Positions 12,456 through 25,648 of a stretch of 64,000 bases of DNA are shown here, piece after piece. The position numbers and the translations under genes are program-made. The notes beneath the pieces are model-generated. The model was not told the origin of the DNA and made no database searches. It saw only the letters and a program-made list of their open reading frames with translations. The DNA is from Spinacia oleracea (lineage: Eukaryota > Streptophyta > Magnoliopsida > Caryophyllales > Amaranthaceae). The stretch spans positions 89,012,810-89,076,809 of the forward strand of contig NC_079489.1 of assembly GCF_020520425.1 (NCBI RefSeq). Direction: 5' to 3'. Position 1 is the first letter of the stretch; each line of letters starts with the position of its first letter.

Positions 12456-12472
12456 AAGGACAAGTGGGAGAC
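12456..12472 (+). other. Copia-1 polypurine tract
   Basis: aaggacaagtgggagac immediately precedes the 3' LTR and is the expected plus-strand primer. The same tract occurs at 24289-24305 (Copia-2) and, reversed, at 40949-40965 (Copia-3). Confidence 0.8.
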
Positions 12473-13854
12473 TGAAGGAAATAATGCCCTTGGTCCAAGT
12501 ATGCATTCTATGTTAAGTCTAATAAATGCGGTTCAGTATTAATTAACAAGTTAATAAATCAGTGAGATCAAGTGAGCTGAATGCCTAGCTAGAGGCCGCT
12601 TCAGTTCAAGTGGAATTAATGATATTAATCCACAGCTTACTCTTGACTGAACCCGTAGGGTCACACAAATAGCACGTAAACGGATCAAGTATTTAATGGC
12701 ATTAAATACTCCATCTATGAATATCCGGAACCGACGGATCTTGGTTTCAGTGGGAGCTAAGATCGTCACAGGCAAGAAATGAATACTCCGGAAACGATGA
12801 TATTGCCGGAAACGGAAATATGGATCGTATCGGAAATATGAATATTATCCAAGTCGTAGATGTTGCCGGAAACGGAAACATGGTACGTATCGGAAAATAT
12901 TATTGGAAATGGAAATATTACCAGAATCGGAAATATTGCCGGAAACGGAAATATTGTCAGAATCGGAAATATTGCCGGAATCGGAAAATAATTCCGGAAA
13001 CGGAAATATTAAATATTTGTTCGAAACGGAAATTAATTCCGGAATCGGAAATATTAAATATTGTTCGTATCGGAAATAGATTCCGGAAATGGAAATTTAA
13101 TCGGAAGCGTATCGTACGAATTAGCATCGGACGAGGCTTGCCGGACGAAGGCCCAGCACGAAGCCGGGGCCATCGCCCAGCAAGCATGCGCGCCACAAGC
13201 CCAGCCAAGGCAGCGCCCAGGCCTACCGCAAGGCAGGCCCAGCGCGCGCCAAGGGCCACGGCTGCGTGGGCCGTGCTGCGCGGGCTGCTGCTCGCACGCG
13301 CATGGGCAGCCCTTGTGGCTGCCGTGTGTGTGTGAGTTTGTGCTCATGCGTGATTCCTGAATCTACAAGAGTCAGTGTATGATTAAATTTCTATTCCTAA
13401 TTGGATAAATTAATTAAATAGAATTCATGTAGGATTCTAATTCCAATTAATTCGCATCCTACTAGGATTACGATTCCTTTTCCATAACTCTATAAATAAA
13501 GGCCTAGGGGTCATAATTTATACACAAGTTTCAAAGTATTCAAAAGTGAGTTTTTGAGAGAAAATCAAACACACATCTTGCTCAAAAGTGCCGAAATTTT
13601 CTAGTACCTTAAGGGCGATTCTAGTTGGTCAATCTTAAGGCGGATCCGGACGTGTTGTGGACTATCTACGGAGGGACGACACTTGGAGTCCTAAAAGACT
13701 TGTTCTTGTTCGGTTCGGGCGCAGCTAGGGAGGGCACGCAACAAAGAGTATGCATCTAATTATGCTATATGATTATGTGTAAATAATATGTTGTCCTGGG
13801 TTAATGGTTGTTTCCGCATGATTTATGTAACGTCATATGTATCATAACCTAACA
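12473..13854 (+). repeat. Copia-1 3' LTR
   Basis: Same length (1382 bp) as the 5' LTR with three visible transitions (12725, 13271, 13655). Ends ctaaca followed directly by the second target-site copy, tcatt, at 13855-13859. Confidence 0.95.
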
Positions 13855-14230
13855 TCATTCAGCTTTTTGGGCTGCTTTGATTTAGCCAGAACAAAACTTG
13901 TAAATATATCGTTCTGCGATATTTCATTCAGCTTTTGGGATGCTTTGATTTTGAATTGTTCTGGCTTTGGCCAGAACAAAACTCGTAAATCGTTCTGCGA
14001 TGTTTCCCTGAAATTTCCATCGTGATGATATCCGCCAGTTAACTTGGTTGATCAGACCAAGTTAACTGTGGAGAGTATGCTTCACGATGTGCACCTTGGT
14101 TACTTAATCCGATATATGCTATGAATTTCTCTTTTTAGAATAGCCATGCCAATTTCATTATATGTGTTATATGAAAAAGATACAAAAAAGGGGAGTACTT
14201 GGCTTTTCTTGCCTTATTACAACATTAGCC
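13855..14230. repeat. Tandem-repeat 3' region of the Tat element, part 2
   Basis: Continuation of the array at 2421-3308 beyond Copia-1. Modules with gccagaacaaaact, cgtaaatcgttctgcga and tgtttcattcagctttt recur at about 13855-14010. They are followed by the larger block that also ends at about 3215. From about 14120 the repeats give way to a short AT-rich spacer before the stop codon of pol on the other strand. Confidence 0.7.
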
Positions 14231-14238
14231 TTGCGTAT

Positions 14239-15465
14239 CTACACATAGTATTTTTTGAGCATGTTGGCATTCCAGCTATTCTTTAACTCTTTTCCATCCA
14301 TTGTCATAAGATGGTATGAGCCAGGGGCTACTTCTCTTGTGATCTGATATGGTCCTTCCCATTTAGCAGTAAACTTTCCCTCTGCTTTACCTTTTTCGGT
14401 GGCAGTCGTTCGCCTAAGGACCAGGTCCCCCACTTGCATAGGTCTGTGTTTGACCCTTTTGTTGTATGCTCTGCTCATTCTCTTCTTATTCGCTGCAAGT
14501 TTGAGTTATGCTTGTAGCCTAACCTCTGGAAGAAGGTCTAGTGATTCTTTCATGAGCTGCTCATTGGTGCTTTCATCATAGTACTGCACTCTGAAACTGG
14601 GCAGTCCTACTTCTACGGGCAGTATTTCCTCAGCCCCAAAGGCTAACTTGTAAGGACTTTCTCCTATTGCTTCTTTCTCGGTGGTTCTATTAGACCACAT
14701 AATTTCTGGTATGAGTTCGGCCCATGCGCCTTTGAAATCCTCTATCTTCTTTCTTAACGCACTTAAGATCTGTTTGTTTGCTGCCTCAGCCTGTCCATTG
14801 CTCTGGGGGTGGCACACCGACGAGTATGCGAATTTAACCCTTAACTCTGCGCAATAGTCTTTTATGGGTGTGCAGTCAAACTGTGTTCCATGGTCAAAGA
14901 CTAGGCTTTCTGGAATGCTGAACCTTGTCACGGTGTTCTTCAAAATAAAGTCTTTCATTCGTTTGGCTATTATGCTCTTTGTGGGCTCTGCTTCGATCCA
15001 TTTAGTGAATTAATCCACTGCCGCGACCAAATACTTTCTTCCCCCACTCGTTGCTGTGAATGGGACCAGGATGTCCATTCCCCACTGGGCGAATGGTATG
15101 GGGTTGATGATTGACTGCAGGTCGTTGGAAGGTTGATTGATTACTGAAGCGAACTTTTGGCATTTATCACACTTTCTAACGTATGACTGCGAATCCCCTA
15201 CCATGGTTGGCCAATAGTATCCTTCCATGAGAGCTTTCAAAGCCAATGTCCTGCCTCCAATATGATTTCCACATATTCCCTCATGAATTTCTTCGATGAT
15301 CCTATGTGATTCTTCCGTTGATACGCATCTCAACAGAGGTAGGGAGAAAGACTTCTTATACAACTTTCCTTGGTAAATGACAAAACAATGCTTGTTTCGT
15401 TTCACCTTTTTCTGCTCTGGCTCTGCTGTAGGAAGACCCCTACCTAACTTGTATGACACTATACT
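14239..15465 (-). pseudogene. Tat integrase, C-terminal part of pol
   Basis: Integrase inserts reverse-transcribed element DNA into the host chromosome. The N-terminal zinc region shows HEGICGNH followed by CDKCQKF. The catalytic core shows D in WGMDI, D in FDHGTQF and E in NGQAEAANK. The C-terminal part has VGDLVLR and FTAKWEGPYQI and ends KKYYV. Two in-frame stops break it: near 15010 (after AAVD) and near 14506 (after VRLQA). All three catalytic acidic residues remain, so inactivation is by stop codons. The reading frame continues into 25649 on the far side of Copia-2. Confidence 0.9.
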
Positions 15466-16861
15466 TGAAGGAAATAATGCCCTTGGTCCAAGTATGCATT
15501 TAATGGTAAGTCTAATAAATGCGGTTCAGTGTTGAGATTATACAAGTTAATAATTCAGTGAGATCAAGTGAACATGCCTAGCTAGAGGCCGCTTCAGTTC
15601 AAGTGGATTAATGACATTAATCCACAGCTTACTCTTGACTGAACCCGTAGGGTCACACAAATAGTACGTAAACGGATCAAGTATTTAATGACATTAAATA
15701 CTCCATCTGTGGATATTCGGAATCGACGGATCTTGGTTCCAGTGGGAGCTGAGATCGTCAAAGGCAAATAATGAATACTCTGGAAACGATGATATTGCCG
15801 GAAACGGAAATATGGATCGTATCGGAAATATAAATATTATCCAAGTCTTAGATGTTGCCGGAAACGGAAACATGGTACATATCGGAAAATATTACCGGAA
15901 ATGGAAATATTGCCGGAATCGGAAATATTGCCGGAAACGGAAATATTGTCAGAATCGGAAATATTATCGGAATCGGAAAATAATTTCGGAAACAGAAATA
16001 TTAAAGATTTGTTCGAAACGGAAATGAATTCCGGAATCGGAAATGTTAAATATTGTTCGTATCGGAAATGAATTTCGGAATCGGAAAATTAATCGGAAGC
16101 GCGTCGTACGAATTAGCGTCGGAGAAGCTTGCTAGACGAAGGCCCAGCGCGAAGCCAGGCCCACGTCCAGCAAGCCTAGAGCGCGTCACAGCAGCCCAAC
16201 GCAACGCCATGCCCAACGCAAGGCCAGGCCCAGGGCGCCAAGGCTGCGAGCACAATGGCAGCGAGCACGCGTGGGCTTCATAGCCTGCTGCGGGCTTTGC
16301 GTGTGCGCGGGCGTGGCCTGCTCGCATGCGGGCCATGCTCGTGTGTGTTTGTGCTTGCGTACGAAACCTTAACCATGTAGGATTCGTTTAAGATTAAATT
16401 CCTAAATCTACTAGATAATTAATTAATAGAATTTAAATTAAATTCAGATTAGTTAATTCGTTTCCTAGTAGGATTCTAATACCCGTTTCCATACCCTATA
16501 AATAAGTGATCATAGTTCACAATTTATAAAGAGTTTTAAAAGTATTCATAAGAGTTTTAAGCATAAAATTCAGTCATTATTTTGCTGCATAAAAACCGAA
16601 AAACACATAGTACCTTTGGGGCAATTCTAGTTAATTAAACCTAAGGCGGATCCGGACGTGCTGTGGATTTTCTACGGAGGGACGACATTTGGAGTCCTAA
16701 AGACTTGTTCTTGTTCGGTTCGGGCGCAGCAAGGGAGGGCACGCCACAAAGAGTATGCATCCTAAATTATGCTGATTGTTATGTGGAAATTAATTTGGAA
16801 TCCCGGCTTTTATGGTTTTTCCGCATGATTTATATTCATTTATATGTATCATAACCTAACA
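15466..16861 (+). repeat. Copia-2 5' LTR
   Basis: Starts tgaaggaaataatgccc, ends cataacctaaca, followed by the PBS at 16862-16876. Contains the ggaaat-rich zone (about 15785-16100), a GC-rich block (16110-16340) and a TATA box at 16497-16504. Clearly diverged from the Copia-1 LTR, for example in the GC-rich block. Confidence 0.93.
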
Positions 16862-17599
16862 GTGGTATCACGAGCCTCTAATTAATTCCATAGTAATTTC
16901 TTAACATGGTTAAATTTTATAAATTTGCAAGGAATTAAAAGGGGTGATTAATTTCGTAATTGTAATTAATTGCAAATTTGCGTTTATTTTATTATATGTT
17001 CGTAGTTTTTCGGCAGTTTCTTTGTTACTTAACGAAATCGAGTGATTTTTGTGTCAATTCTTCATGTAAAAGGCATTCTAAAATTTTGACAAAAATATTG
17101 TTTTTCGGCCGAACCCAGAATACCCAAATTTGAAGCCTAACTATGACTTTTCGGAGGTTTTAGTTTTTCGAACGCAAACTTTGTAATTTTTAAGATGTTA
17201 AATTAAATATTTGCGCTTCTTGTTGGTAAGGCTTGAATTTTTGATTGACCAACTGTATATGTTTAACAAATTTAAGTGCCTAAGCTTGTTAATTATACAA
17301 CCTAATTTGTAATTGTAATTAATTTGTTGAAATTCGAATAATTTAGAATTTGATTTGATTTTCATAATTAATTGACGATTTAATTAGGTACCCATAATTA
17401 AAAACCACCATAAAAAATTGTTAACTTTTGATAAATTTTAAATTTTTATGACCTAGATTTGAATCCATGATAATCGAAAATTAATTGAATAATAAATTTT
17501 TGATTTTTCTCCCTAAATTTATGAAATTAATATGATTTATTAATTTGTCTATAAATTTGAATTAAAAAGTTTTAATTTTCTTTATAATTCGCTCATGAA

Positions 17600-18135
17600 T
17601 GTTGCACGCACAAAGCAATGGACGCTACGTGTTACCCTTAAGGGGTGTTGTATAGTGCGGGCATGCGACAACGAGCAAGAGAGCTCGTCGCCCATGCAGT
17701 ACGAATGCAACGAGCAACGGGCGTGGCATGCGCGCAAGGCAAGGGCTGCCTGGGCGTGTGTGCTGCGAGCCATGGGCGATGGGGCGATGAGGCAAGGCAC
17801 AGGCGAGACGAGGCCACAACGCGGGCAACAAGCACGCTCGCCCAGCGCGCTGCCTCAGCTCGCCGAGCAAGCAAGCAACACACAGCGAGCAGACGCGTGT
17901 GGGTAGCGATGGATGTTGCGCCACAGCGCGCATTGCCTCGCCCAGCGAGCATACCAGAACGCGTCGAGCAAGCGGGCTGCGCGCATGCGTGGCTGGGCTG
18001 GCTGCGTATGCGTGTGGCCTGCTCGTGCATTGCCTTGCTATGCGATCAGTCGAGGGGCGTTGCTGCCTCAGGAACTCGACGGGGCATGGGCGCAAGCCCA
18101 TGTGCCTCGTCTTGATCCGATTGATGCGCTTTGAA
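17600..18135 (+). repeat. GC-rich leader insert of Copia-2 (unexpanded form)
   Basis: Counterpart of the Copia-1 GC-rich island. It shares the entry sequence (gttacccttaaggggtgttg, about 17630) and scattered gcgc/gcccagcg words but has no regular 64-bp array. Its long open frames on both strands are compositional. Confidence 0.75.
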
Positions 18136-20339
18136 TTTAATTTTGAATTTTCAGTCGGAAAACGATTTTAATTAATTTTAAAATTCGTAATTTAATTTTT
18201 TCTCGGAATTTAATTTTGAATAATCTAATTATTATAAATTTTATTTATACTAATTTTTTTACTAAAATTAAAACCTTGAATAAATTTAAATTTATTTATT
18301 TAATTCAACTAAAAATAAATTAAAGGATTCAATTGATGATTTATATGAGCTTTAAATTTTAGTTAAATATGTATGTTTTCGGTTAGACTAGGAAATACAA
18401 TTTTATGTTTAAAATTAGTAAAGCATGTAAATTTATTGGTTTAAGTGGGAGCTTTTAGTCATAAACTCTTGATTAGGTCTACATTCCTTTAAGGTTAAAA
18501 CAACTTGATTAGAATTAATAAGGAGTGAATAATTGGTAGATTATTGGAAGCCTTGATTAATTGCTGCAAATATTTATGTGATGCATAATATGTTCTACTA
18601 ACCAGCTGTGTGGGCCATTCATTGATAAATGAATGGGTGAATGGTATATATTGTATATGTACTGTTTTGCAGGTTTTTGAAAGTGACTAGTATGGCCCAA
18701 ATAGGATAGAAAATATGGTCTGCGTACCATTAATTTGAATGTAATATTGGTCTAATGCACCGAAGTTTTTAATTTAAATATGGTCTGCGTACCATCAAAT
18801 AGTTGTAATTAGTTTAAATTATAGCTTATCCTATTTGAAGAAAATGGCGCCTCCCATGGTGAAATTCAAGACGGAGTTTCCAATCCATTTTCAAGACGGA
18901 TTTTGAAGTTGAAGCTTCAAGATGAAGTCGGGCCATACTAGATCACATTTATATCTTATGCATGCTTTAAGTTATTTATTGCTTTAAATATGTCTTAATT
19001 ATGCATGAGATTATGGCTTGATTATGTTGCATGATTAAGGATTTTAGTTCACTTAAAATCTAACCAACATAGTAAGAGCCTTAAGTTCTAAACTTTAAAA
19101 ATTGAGCTAAAAGGTGCCATGCCAAAATAACACTTACTTGGATAAACCTTTACATCAATCTTAGTATTAGTTTTCCGCCTAAGCGAGGTGTTACTTATTG
19201 ATCCTAAAGGGGTAAGGTACACAAATAATTGTGAGTACATGTTAGTTTTGGTGAAACTCAACGATATAAGTAAGGAGTCCTTTTATGTCGTGGAAAACGG
19301 GATAGGTTTACCTAATAAGTTCTTAGACATGCCTATCAACCAAGAGTAGTTTCTAGACTATTAGCAAAGGATTTGCTTACCTAAAATATTTTAGAATTGA
19401 TTCTAAATACATAATGTGCTTAATTCTTCAATGATTTAAGGATCTTGGATTCATTTTATTCACACCTACCGGAACAATAAATTCGAATAAAATGCCAAGA
19501 ACTTGTTTAAATTGCATGATTGCTTTAATTTTCAAGTTATTACTCATGATAAATGTTTAGACTTTGCATACTTCGATGTATGTTTTAATTATTGTTTATA
19601 ATTAAATATCTTGCACTGTAGTAAATCCTTTTAGAAAGGTAACAGTAAATTTCCTCGATTGGTAGTGAATCCAATAACGATTCACGGAAATGAGAGAAAG
19701 TGAGCAATTTAAAATGTACGTTTCTTTTAGCGACTTTTATGGTTGTTTTCGAGTATCAAAGTCGAATGGTAAACCGATTGGTGCTTGTGAATTCAAAATA
19801 CAATGTAGTTTTGAGATCATAAAGCATTGAGTTTAAACGCTCAGCTTTACCAATGGTTAACAACCTAATATCTTTGTCCATTTAATTCTCGAATGAGTCT
19901 AGTCCCTAGACATTCGAATAGATCGATGCTTAGAGAACTTTAGAAGCTTCTAGTAAGATCATCTAGTTGAAATAGAGTATTCAACATAAATAAAATGGTA
20001 AGAACTTTGTTGGATGACATTGGACATATCTAACAAATTACAAAAGTCAACACTAGAGAAGTCAATTCTTAAGACTATAAGAAAGGGTACAAGAAATAGG
20101 AAAACAAGGAACAAATGAAAGGAATTTACGATTCCGTTTCTACCTATAAGTTTATGTTTAAAGAGAAGTGACCTAGAAATCAAAGTTCCTTGGTATCATA
20201 TACCGCTTGAGGTTCTTACTTCGGTAAAAACTCAAACAATGGAAGCTAGGCTACACTAATGGCCTACAAGTGGGAAATGAAGCATTGCAATGCTACATTA
20301 GTTGTAGGGTCATCTAGTTTGTTTTAAGTCCTTTCAAAG

Positions 20340-23300
20340 GCTGGAACTTAACGGCTATTTTTTTCCATAATCAGCATACCTAAATTTCTGTTTTCAAACA
20401 CAGAAAGACTCACATTCAAGAAAAACAAAAACAATGTTTGTTTGTTTGTTTATTTGAATGAAATGGTCATTTACGGGTTGAGTCAATATGCTTGATTAAA
20501 ACAAACAAATCTTTAACAATAAGAACTTTACTAGGTTCAAATCAATCTCTTGATTTGAGTTCCACAAACCTTTAGCATTGTTGCTTAGACCATATCAACA
20601 AGTTAACATTCAAACGCTCTATTTTGATGGACTTTTGAAAGTTGGTTGATTTCTAGATCAATTCAAGACATGCTAGTCTTGTTGAAAGTAACAAAAGTTA
20701 TGAACTATTGTTAGAACGCCTAGGAAATAGAGTTCAAAGCTAAAGAAAGATTTTATGACTTTATTATTTCACATAGATTTGACTGAATATAGGTTTATTT
20801 ACTCAAAGTGATATAAGTTTAAATCTGTTTGGCTAGTTCAAAGATTCAGAAGTATAAAATCCACTTGGTAGAAATCATAAAGATCTAGGATAGATCATGT
20901 TAATGATTACTTGAGACAAAATATGATCATCAATGATTGTGTATTCACGATCTAGCTCCATATGATATGGCATATCTAAGTTGGAATGATTGAAGTCAAT
21001 TAGTACTTGATTCGATCAATGATGAATCATAAAGACTTTTCCGATAATTTCTAAAATAAAATGCTCAACTACCACCAAACTAAACCAAATTCGTCAAAGC
21101 TATTGAAAAGTAATTTCAGAATATCTTTTCAATAATAAATACATCTAATGTTTTGCTAAACTCAGTGGGAGCTTAATGTTTGTTATTCAACAAACTAAGG
21201 CCCAAGAATAGATATATGTTTCGTTGTGATTTATTCAAATGACACACTAGGGTATTGTTTCTACCACGAATTTTTGAGAACTTAATGTTTGTTTGCTCGA
21301 AATAATGTCCTTTTGGGATTCGTTTCCAAAATGACAAGTGGGAGAAAATAGACCTCGAAAGTATTCGAGGCAAACAACAAACATAAACGGACATTCCGAA
21401 GGCTTTTCGAAGTTCTTCAGAAAATCCGAACACTTATTCTTTAAGGACTTTAGAAGTGGCTTTAAAGAATAGACATCTCTTAGAAGACTTTATAAGTGCT
21501 TCAAGGAGAACAGAATATTCAAAGGACTTTCAAGTGGCTATTGATATTCTATACCCAAGTAGGCATAGAGTTCAAGTCACTGAAACTATGAGATTCTTCT
21601 ATTAGATAGTGAAGAAACATAGAGTTCAGGTCAATGAAACTATGAGATTCTTCTATTAGATAGTGAAGAAACCTACAACTTGCAGTCAAACTATTATCAC
21701 GTAGATTAATGAGTTTGTGATTTGTAAGAAATCTATTACGAAACCCAAATTCCCTAAAATGGTTAGAGGCCATATATAGACTTAAATGTTTTAGATGGTT
21801 AAAGGCCATAAAACATAACCAATGTTTTGATGACAAAATTGAAAATTTGTTGATTTACAAGAATAGGTTAACACCTAATGGTTGCAAATTGGTTTTAAGG
21901 ATAAAAACCATGAAACATGGAATTGTGTTCACGCACAAAGCTAGATTAGTTGCTAAAGGTTACAAGCAAATTCACGGCGTGGAATGTGTTGAAGCTTCAT
22001 GCAAAATCGTAATGCTCAAGTCTATAAATCAAGCAATAATTGCATATTGTTACATATGGCAATTGGATGACAAAACATCTTCCTCAATCAAATGTTGGAA
22101 GAAACTATGTACATGGCATGTCGTAGGATTTGTGGATCCAAATAATACCTGAAATGAATGCTAGCTTATAAAATCGAAGTACAGATTTAAGCAAGCAATT
22201 GGGAATTGAAACTACATTTTAGTGAAGCTAATAAGTATTTTAGTTTCATAAAATGTACATGATTCTTATAGATATATAATAAGTTTAGTGGGAGTACGTA
22301 AAACTTAATTGGTCCTATGTGTATCACACACATATCTCTCTATTGTGAAATAACATTTAAATGCTAATGACTTAGATTTGAAATTTTTCATCAATGATGG
22401 ACCAAGGCGAAACTTAGTACATACTGGGTACTAAGATCTATTTACAAAGATCTTAGAATATTGTTTTAGATTAAGTAATGGCATTTACTAAATCAAACAC
22501 GAAAGACTCCATAGGAGATATTCAACCCATATGAATAAATCTAAGTAATGATGTTTGAACTATGTATAAGCATTTACTAAGTTAAACATCAAAGGATCTA
22601 AGTGAGATTCTTCACCTATATTATATGGATTCAGTATCTACTGAAACTTAATAAGCTAAAGTTACATGAATATTCAATTGAGAATTATTCTGCAAAAGAA
22701 TTTATCATGTATGATATAATATGAGGATCGCCAAAAATGTATCGTATGGCTATAGGCATGACGAACACATACCAATCTCTATTGGTCTAAGTAAAGATCA
22801 ACTAGATTGAGATCAAGAAAAACTTATGGTACTTGAAAAGGCACATAGGATTAGTTCTTGATTCAAAGAAATAAAGATATGCTAAATATTGATGCTACAC
22901 GCATAAACACTGGCAAAGGATCAAGAAAGATCCCTTTGGAGTTGACCATTGGCAAGAACGAGCTATACGCATCGTTTTTTGAAATGGCAACATGGATTAA
23001 AGACCCTGAGTTGTTGCGTTGGAAATTAAACATTAATTTCTATGTTCTGAGATACATATGGAAAGTCTTCCACATATCTATGAACTGCTTGGATAAGTAA
23101 ATACAAACAAAGAATCACTAGCAACCTAAACAGTTGAAGTAAAAGTAATTATTGCCTAAGAAGCAATGATACAGAGTTGTTTATATTAAAGAGTTCTTCA
23201 CTGAACTTGGGTGGATAACATCTGCTGGCTTGATGGTTCTTCATTGCAAAATGCGTAGAACCGTTATTGTAGTAAGAAAGACTAGATCACAAAATAAACA

Positions 23301-23350
23301 TACTCAAAAGATCTTATCATCTATCTCGAAGAACATTCGGTGAAAAGGAT
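20340..23350 (+). pseudogene. Fossil copia pol (Copia-2)
   Basis: Same broken zones as in Copia-1: integrase traces at about 20740-21050, RT at about 21830-22150 (VFTHKARLVAKGYKQIHGV, then LKS...Q..IAY), and RNase H traces at about 23085-23350. Short open stretches survive at 21847-22152 and 22858-23100. Shared damage with Copia-1 points to an already defective parent. Confidence 0.7.
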
Positions 23351-24305
23351 ATTAAGATTGGCAAAGCATGATAACTAAACCTATGCAACAAGTGAGAAAC
23401 AACACTCATATTGTGGCAGTAGAAATCAAGCATAGCTTTGAATTCCATTAATTGTTTTAAAGATGGGTTTGAGGCCCATGGTTGTAAAACACTGGGGTTG
23501 AACATTTATCATATATGAAATGTATTTTCATATTCCATTTAATCTTGGTTTAGTATTAAATGATGAGTCCCTTCAATTTGACGATATATTCAAGATAGAC
23601 TTTCAGGACCAGTCCTGTGACTAAGAAATGTCTATCAAGTGAACTTGAATGTCAAAAGTTGAAAATGGTCCCTGGTCAGAGTTTTCTATAAAGATGGACG
23701 CATAGAAAACGTTAGACGACTAGAATGCAAGATGACTAGTTGCTCTATTTCTTGAACTATGTGGACATGGCAATGTCGCAATCATTTGCATAGATACTTA
23801 CTTTGGGAAGACTAGTATAGGACAGACCTATGAAACTTTACTATAAGAGATGAAAATCTGTCATAAGTAAATTTCATTAAAAATTATTAGACACTAATCC
23901 TCAATACCTGAGTGATTTGAGATTACTTGTTTGAGAACTGGTTGCTTTGACGTTGTCAACCGTCGCACCGTAAAAGGAGGCTATAAAGGCAACGCTCAGG
24001 TAATCACCTATCAAACGAAGTCTAAACTCAAGATCGCAAGATTGGGATTTTCCTCCCATAAATCGGGATGAGATGCTGAAAGTTGTACAAGGCCACTCGG
24101 AGAGCTAGAAACTATAAAATGCATGGCCGTGCTCAGATGAATCATAGGCTATGATTATATGTTTATTTGATCAATTGAACTCTGAAACCGAGAAACACCT
24201 CTGGACATAATAAGGATGACGACTCTTACCTTATGTTCAAGAGCAAGCATCGAGCGACAAAGGAATTAGGAAATGCACACTTGTCCCTAAGGACAAGTGG
24301 GAGAC

Positions 24306-25648
24306 TAGAGGAAATAATGCCCTTGGTCCAAGTATGCATTTAATGGTAAGTCTAATAAATGCGGTTCAGTGTAGATTCTACAAGTTAATAATTTAGTGAG
24401 ATCAAGTGAACTGTAAGCCTAGCTAGAGGTCGGTTCAGTTCAAGTAGATTAATGACATTAATCCACATATTACTCTTGACTGAACCCGTAGGGTCACACA
24501 AATAGTACGTAAACGGATCAAGTATTTAATGGCATTAAATACTCCATCTAAGGATATTCAGAATCGACGGATCTTGGTTCCAGTGGGAACTGAGATCGTC
24601 AAAGGCAAATAATGAATACTCCGGAAACGATGATATTGCCGGAAACGAAAATATGGATCGTATCGGAAATATAAATATTATCCAAGTCGTAGATGTTGCC
24701 GGAAACGGAAACATGGTACGTATCAGAAAATATTATCGGAAATGGAAATATTGCCGGAATCGGAAAATAATTCCGGAAACGGAAATATTAAATATTTGTT
24801 CGGAACGGAAATCAATTCCGGAATCGGAAATGTTAAATATTGTTCGTATCGGAAATGAATTTCAGAACCGGGAAATTAATCGGAAGCGCGTCGTACGAAT
24901 TAGCATCAGACGAGCTTGCTAGACGAAGGCCCAGCGCGAAGCCAGGCCCACGTCCAGCAAGCCTAGCGCGCGTCACAACAGCCCAAGGCAACGCCAGCCC
25001 AACGCAAGGCCAGGCCCAACGCGCCAAGGCTGCGAGCACAATGGCAGCGAGCACGCGTGGGCCTCGTAGCCTGCTGCGGGCTTTGCGTGTGCGCGGGCGT
25101 GGCCTGCTCGCATGCGGGCCATGCTCGTGTGTGTTTGTGCTTGCGTACGAAAACTTAACCATATAGAATTCGTTTAAGATTAAATTCCTAAATCTACTAG
25201 ATAATTAATTAATAGAATTTAAATTAAATTCAGATTAGTTAATTCGTTTCCTAATAGGATTCTAATACCCGTTTCCATACCCTATAAATAAGTGATCATA
25301 GTTCACAATTTATAACGAGTTTTAAAAGTATTCATAAGAGTTTTAGGAATAAAATTCAGTCATTATTTTGCTGCATAAAAACCGAAAAACACATAGTACC
25401 TTTGGGGAAATTCTAGTTAATTAAACCTAAGGCGGATCCGAACGTGCTGTGGACTTTCTACGGAGGGACGACATTTGGAGTCCTAAAGACTTGTTCTTGT
25501 TCGGTTCGGGCGCAGCAAGGGAGGGGCACGCTACAAAGAGTATGCATCCTAAATTGTGCTAATTGTTATGTGGCAATTAATTTGGAATCCTGGCTTTTAT
25601 GGTTTTTCCGCATGATTTATATTCATTTATATGTATCATAACCTAACA
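24306..25648 (+). repeat. Copia-2 3' LTR
   Basis: Begins tagaggaaataatgccc (first dinucleotide mutated), ends cataacctaaca. TATA box at 25283-25290. Shorter than the 5' LTR because part of the ggaaat-repeat zone is missing. Confidence 0.9.

Larger units (their letters stand above)
3309..13854 (+). mobile_element. Copia-1: full-length, recently inserted but non-autonomous Ty1/copia element
   Basis: TG...CA LTRs of 1382 bp each (3309-4690 and 12473-13854) flank a 7782-bp interior. A perfect 5-bp target duplication, tcatt, sits at 3304-3308 and 13855-13859, and the Tat repeat module reads through once the element is removed. A PBS for initiator Met tRNA follows the left LTR and a polypurine tract precedes the right one. 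By eye the LTRs differ at three sites only: 3561 t / 12725 c, 4107 t / 13271 c, 4491 c / 13655 t. The interior carries only broken fossils of integrase, RT and RNase H. The element is therefore young but cannot encode its own machinery. Orientation follows the PBS, PPT and domain order. Confidence 0.95.
15466..25648 (+). mobile_element. Copia-2: older full-length copy of the same copia family, inside Tat pol
   Basis: Left LTR 15466-16861 (1396 bp), right LTR 24306-25648 (1343 bp). The candidate target duplication is atact (15461-15465) versus gtact (25649-25653), one mismatch. The right LTR begins ta instead of tg and lacks about 50 bp of the ggaaat-repeat zone; substitutions between the two LTRs are numerous compared with Copia-1. 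PBS, PPT and fossil pol are in the same places as in Copia-1. It separates the second RNase H from the integrase of Tat, and the Tat frame is compatible across the junction after removal of the insert. Confidence 0.92.

Noticed and set aside
17595..18171. Several 70-160 codon frames on both strands in the GC-rich leader of Copia-2
   Set aside because: Compositional; no frame is shared with the matching blocks of the other copies.
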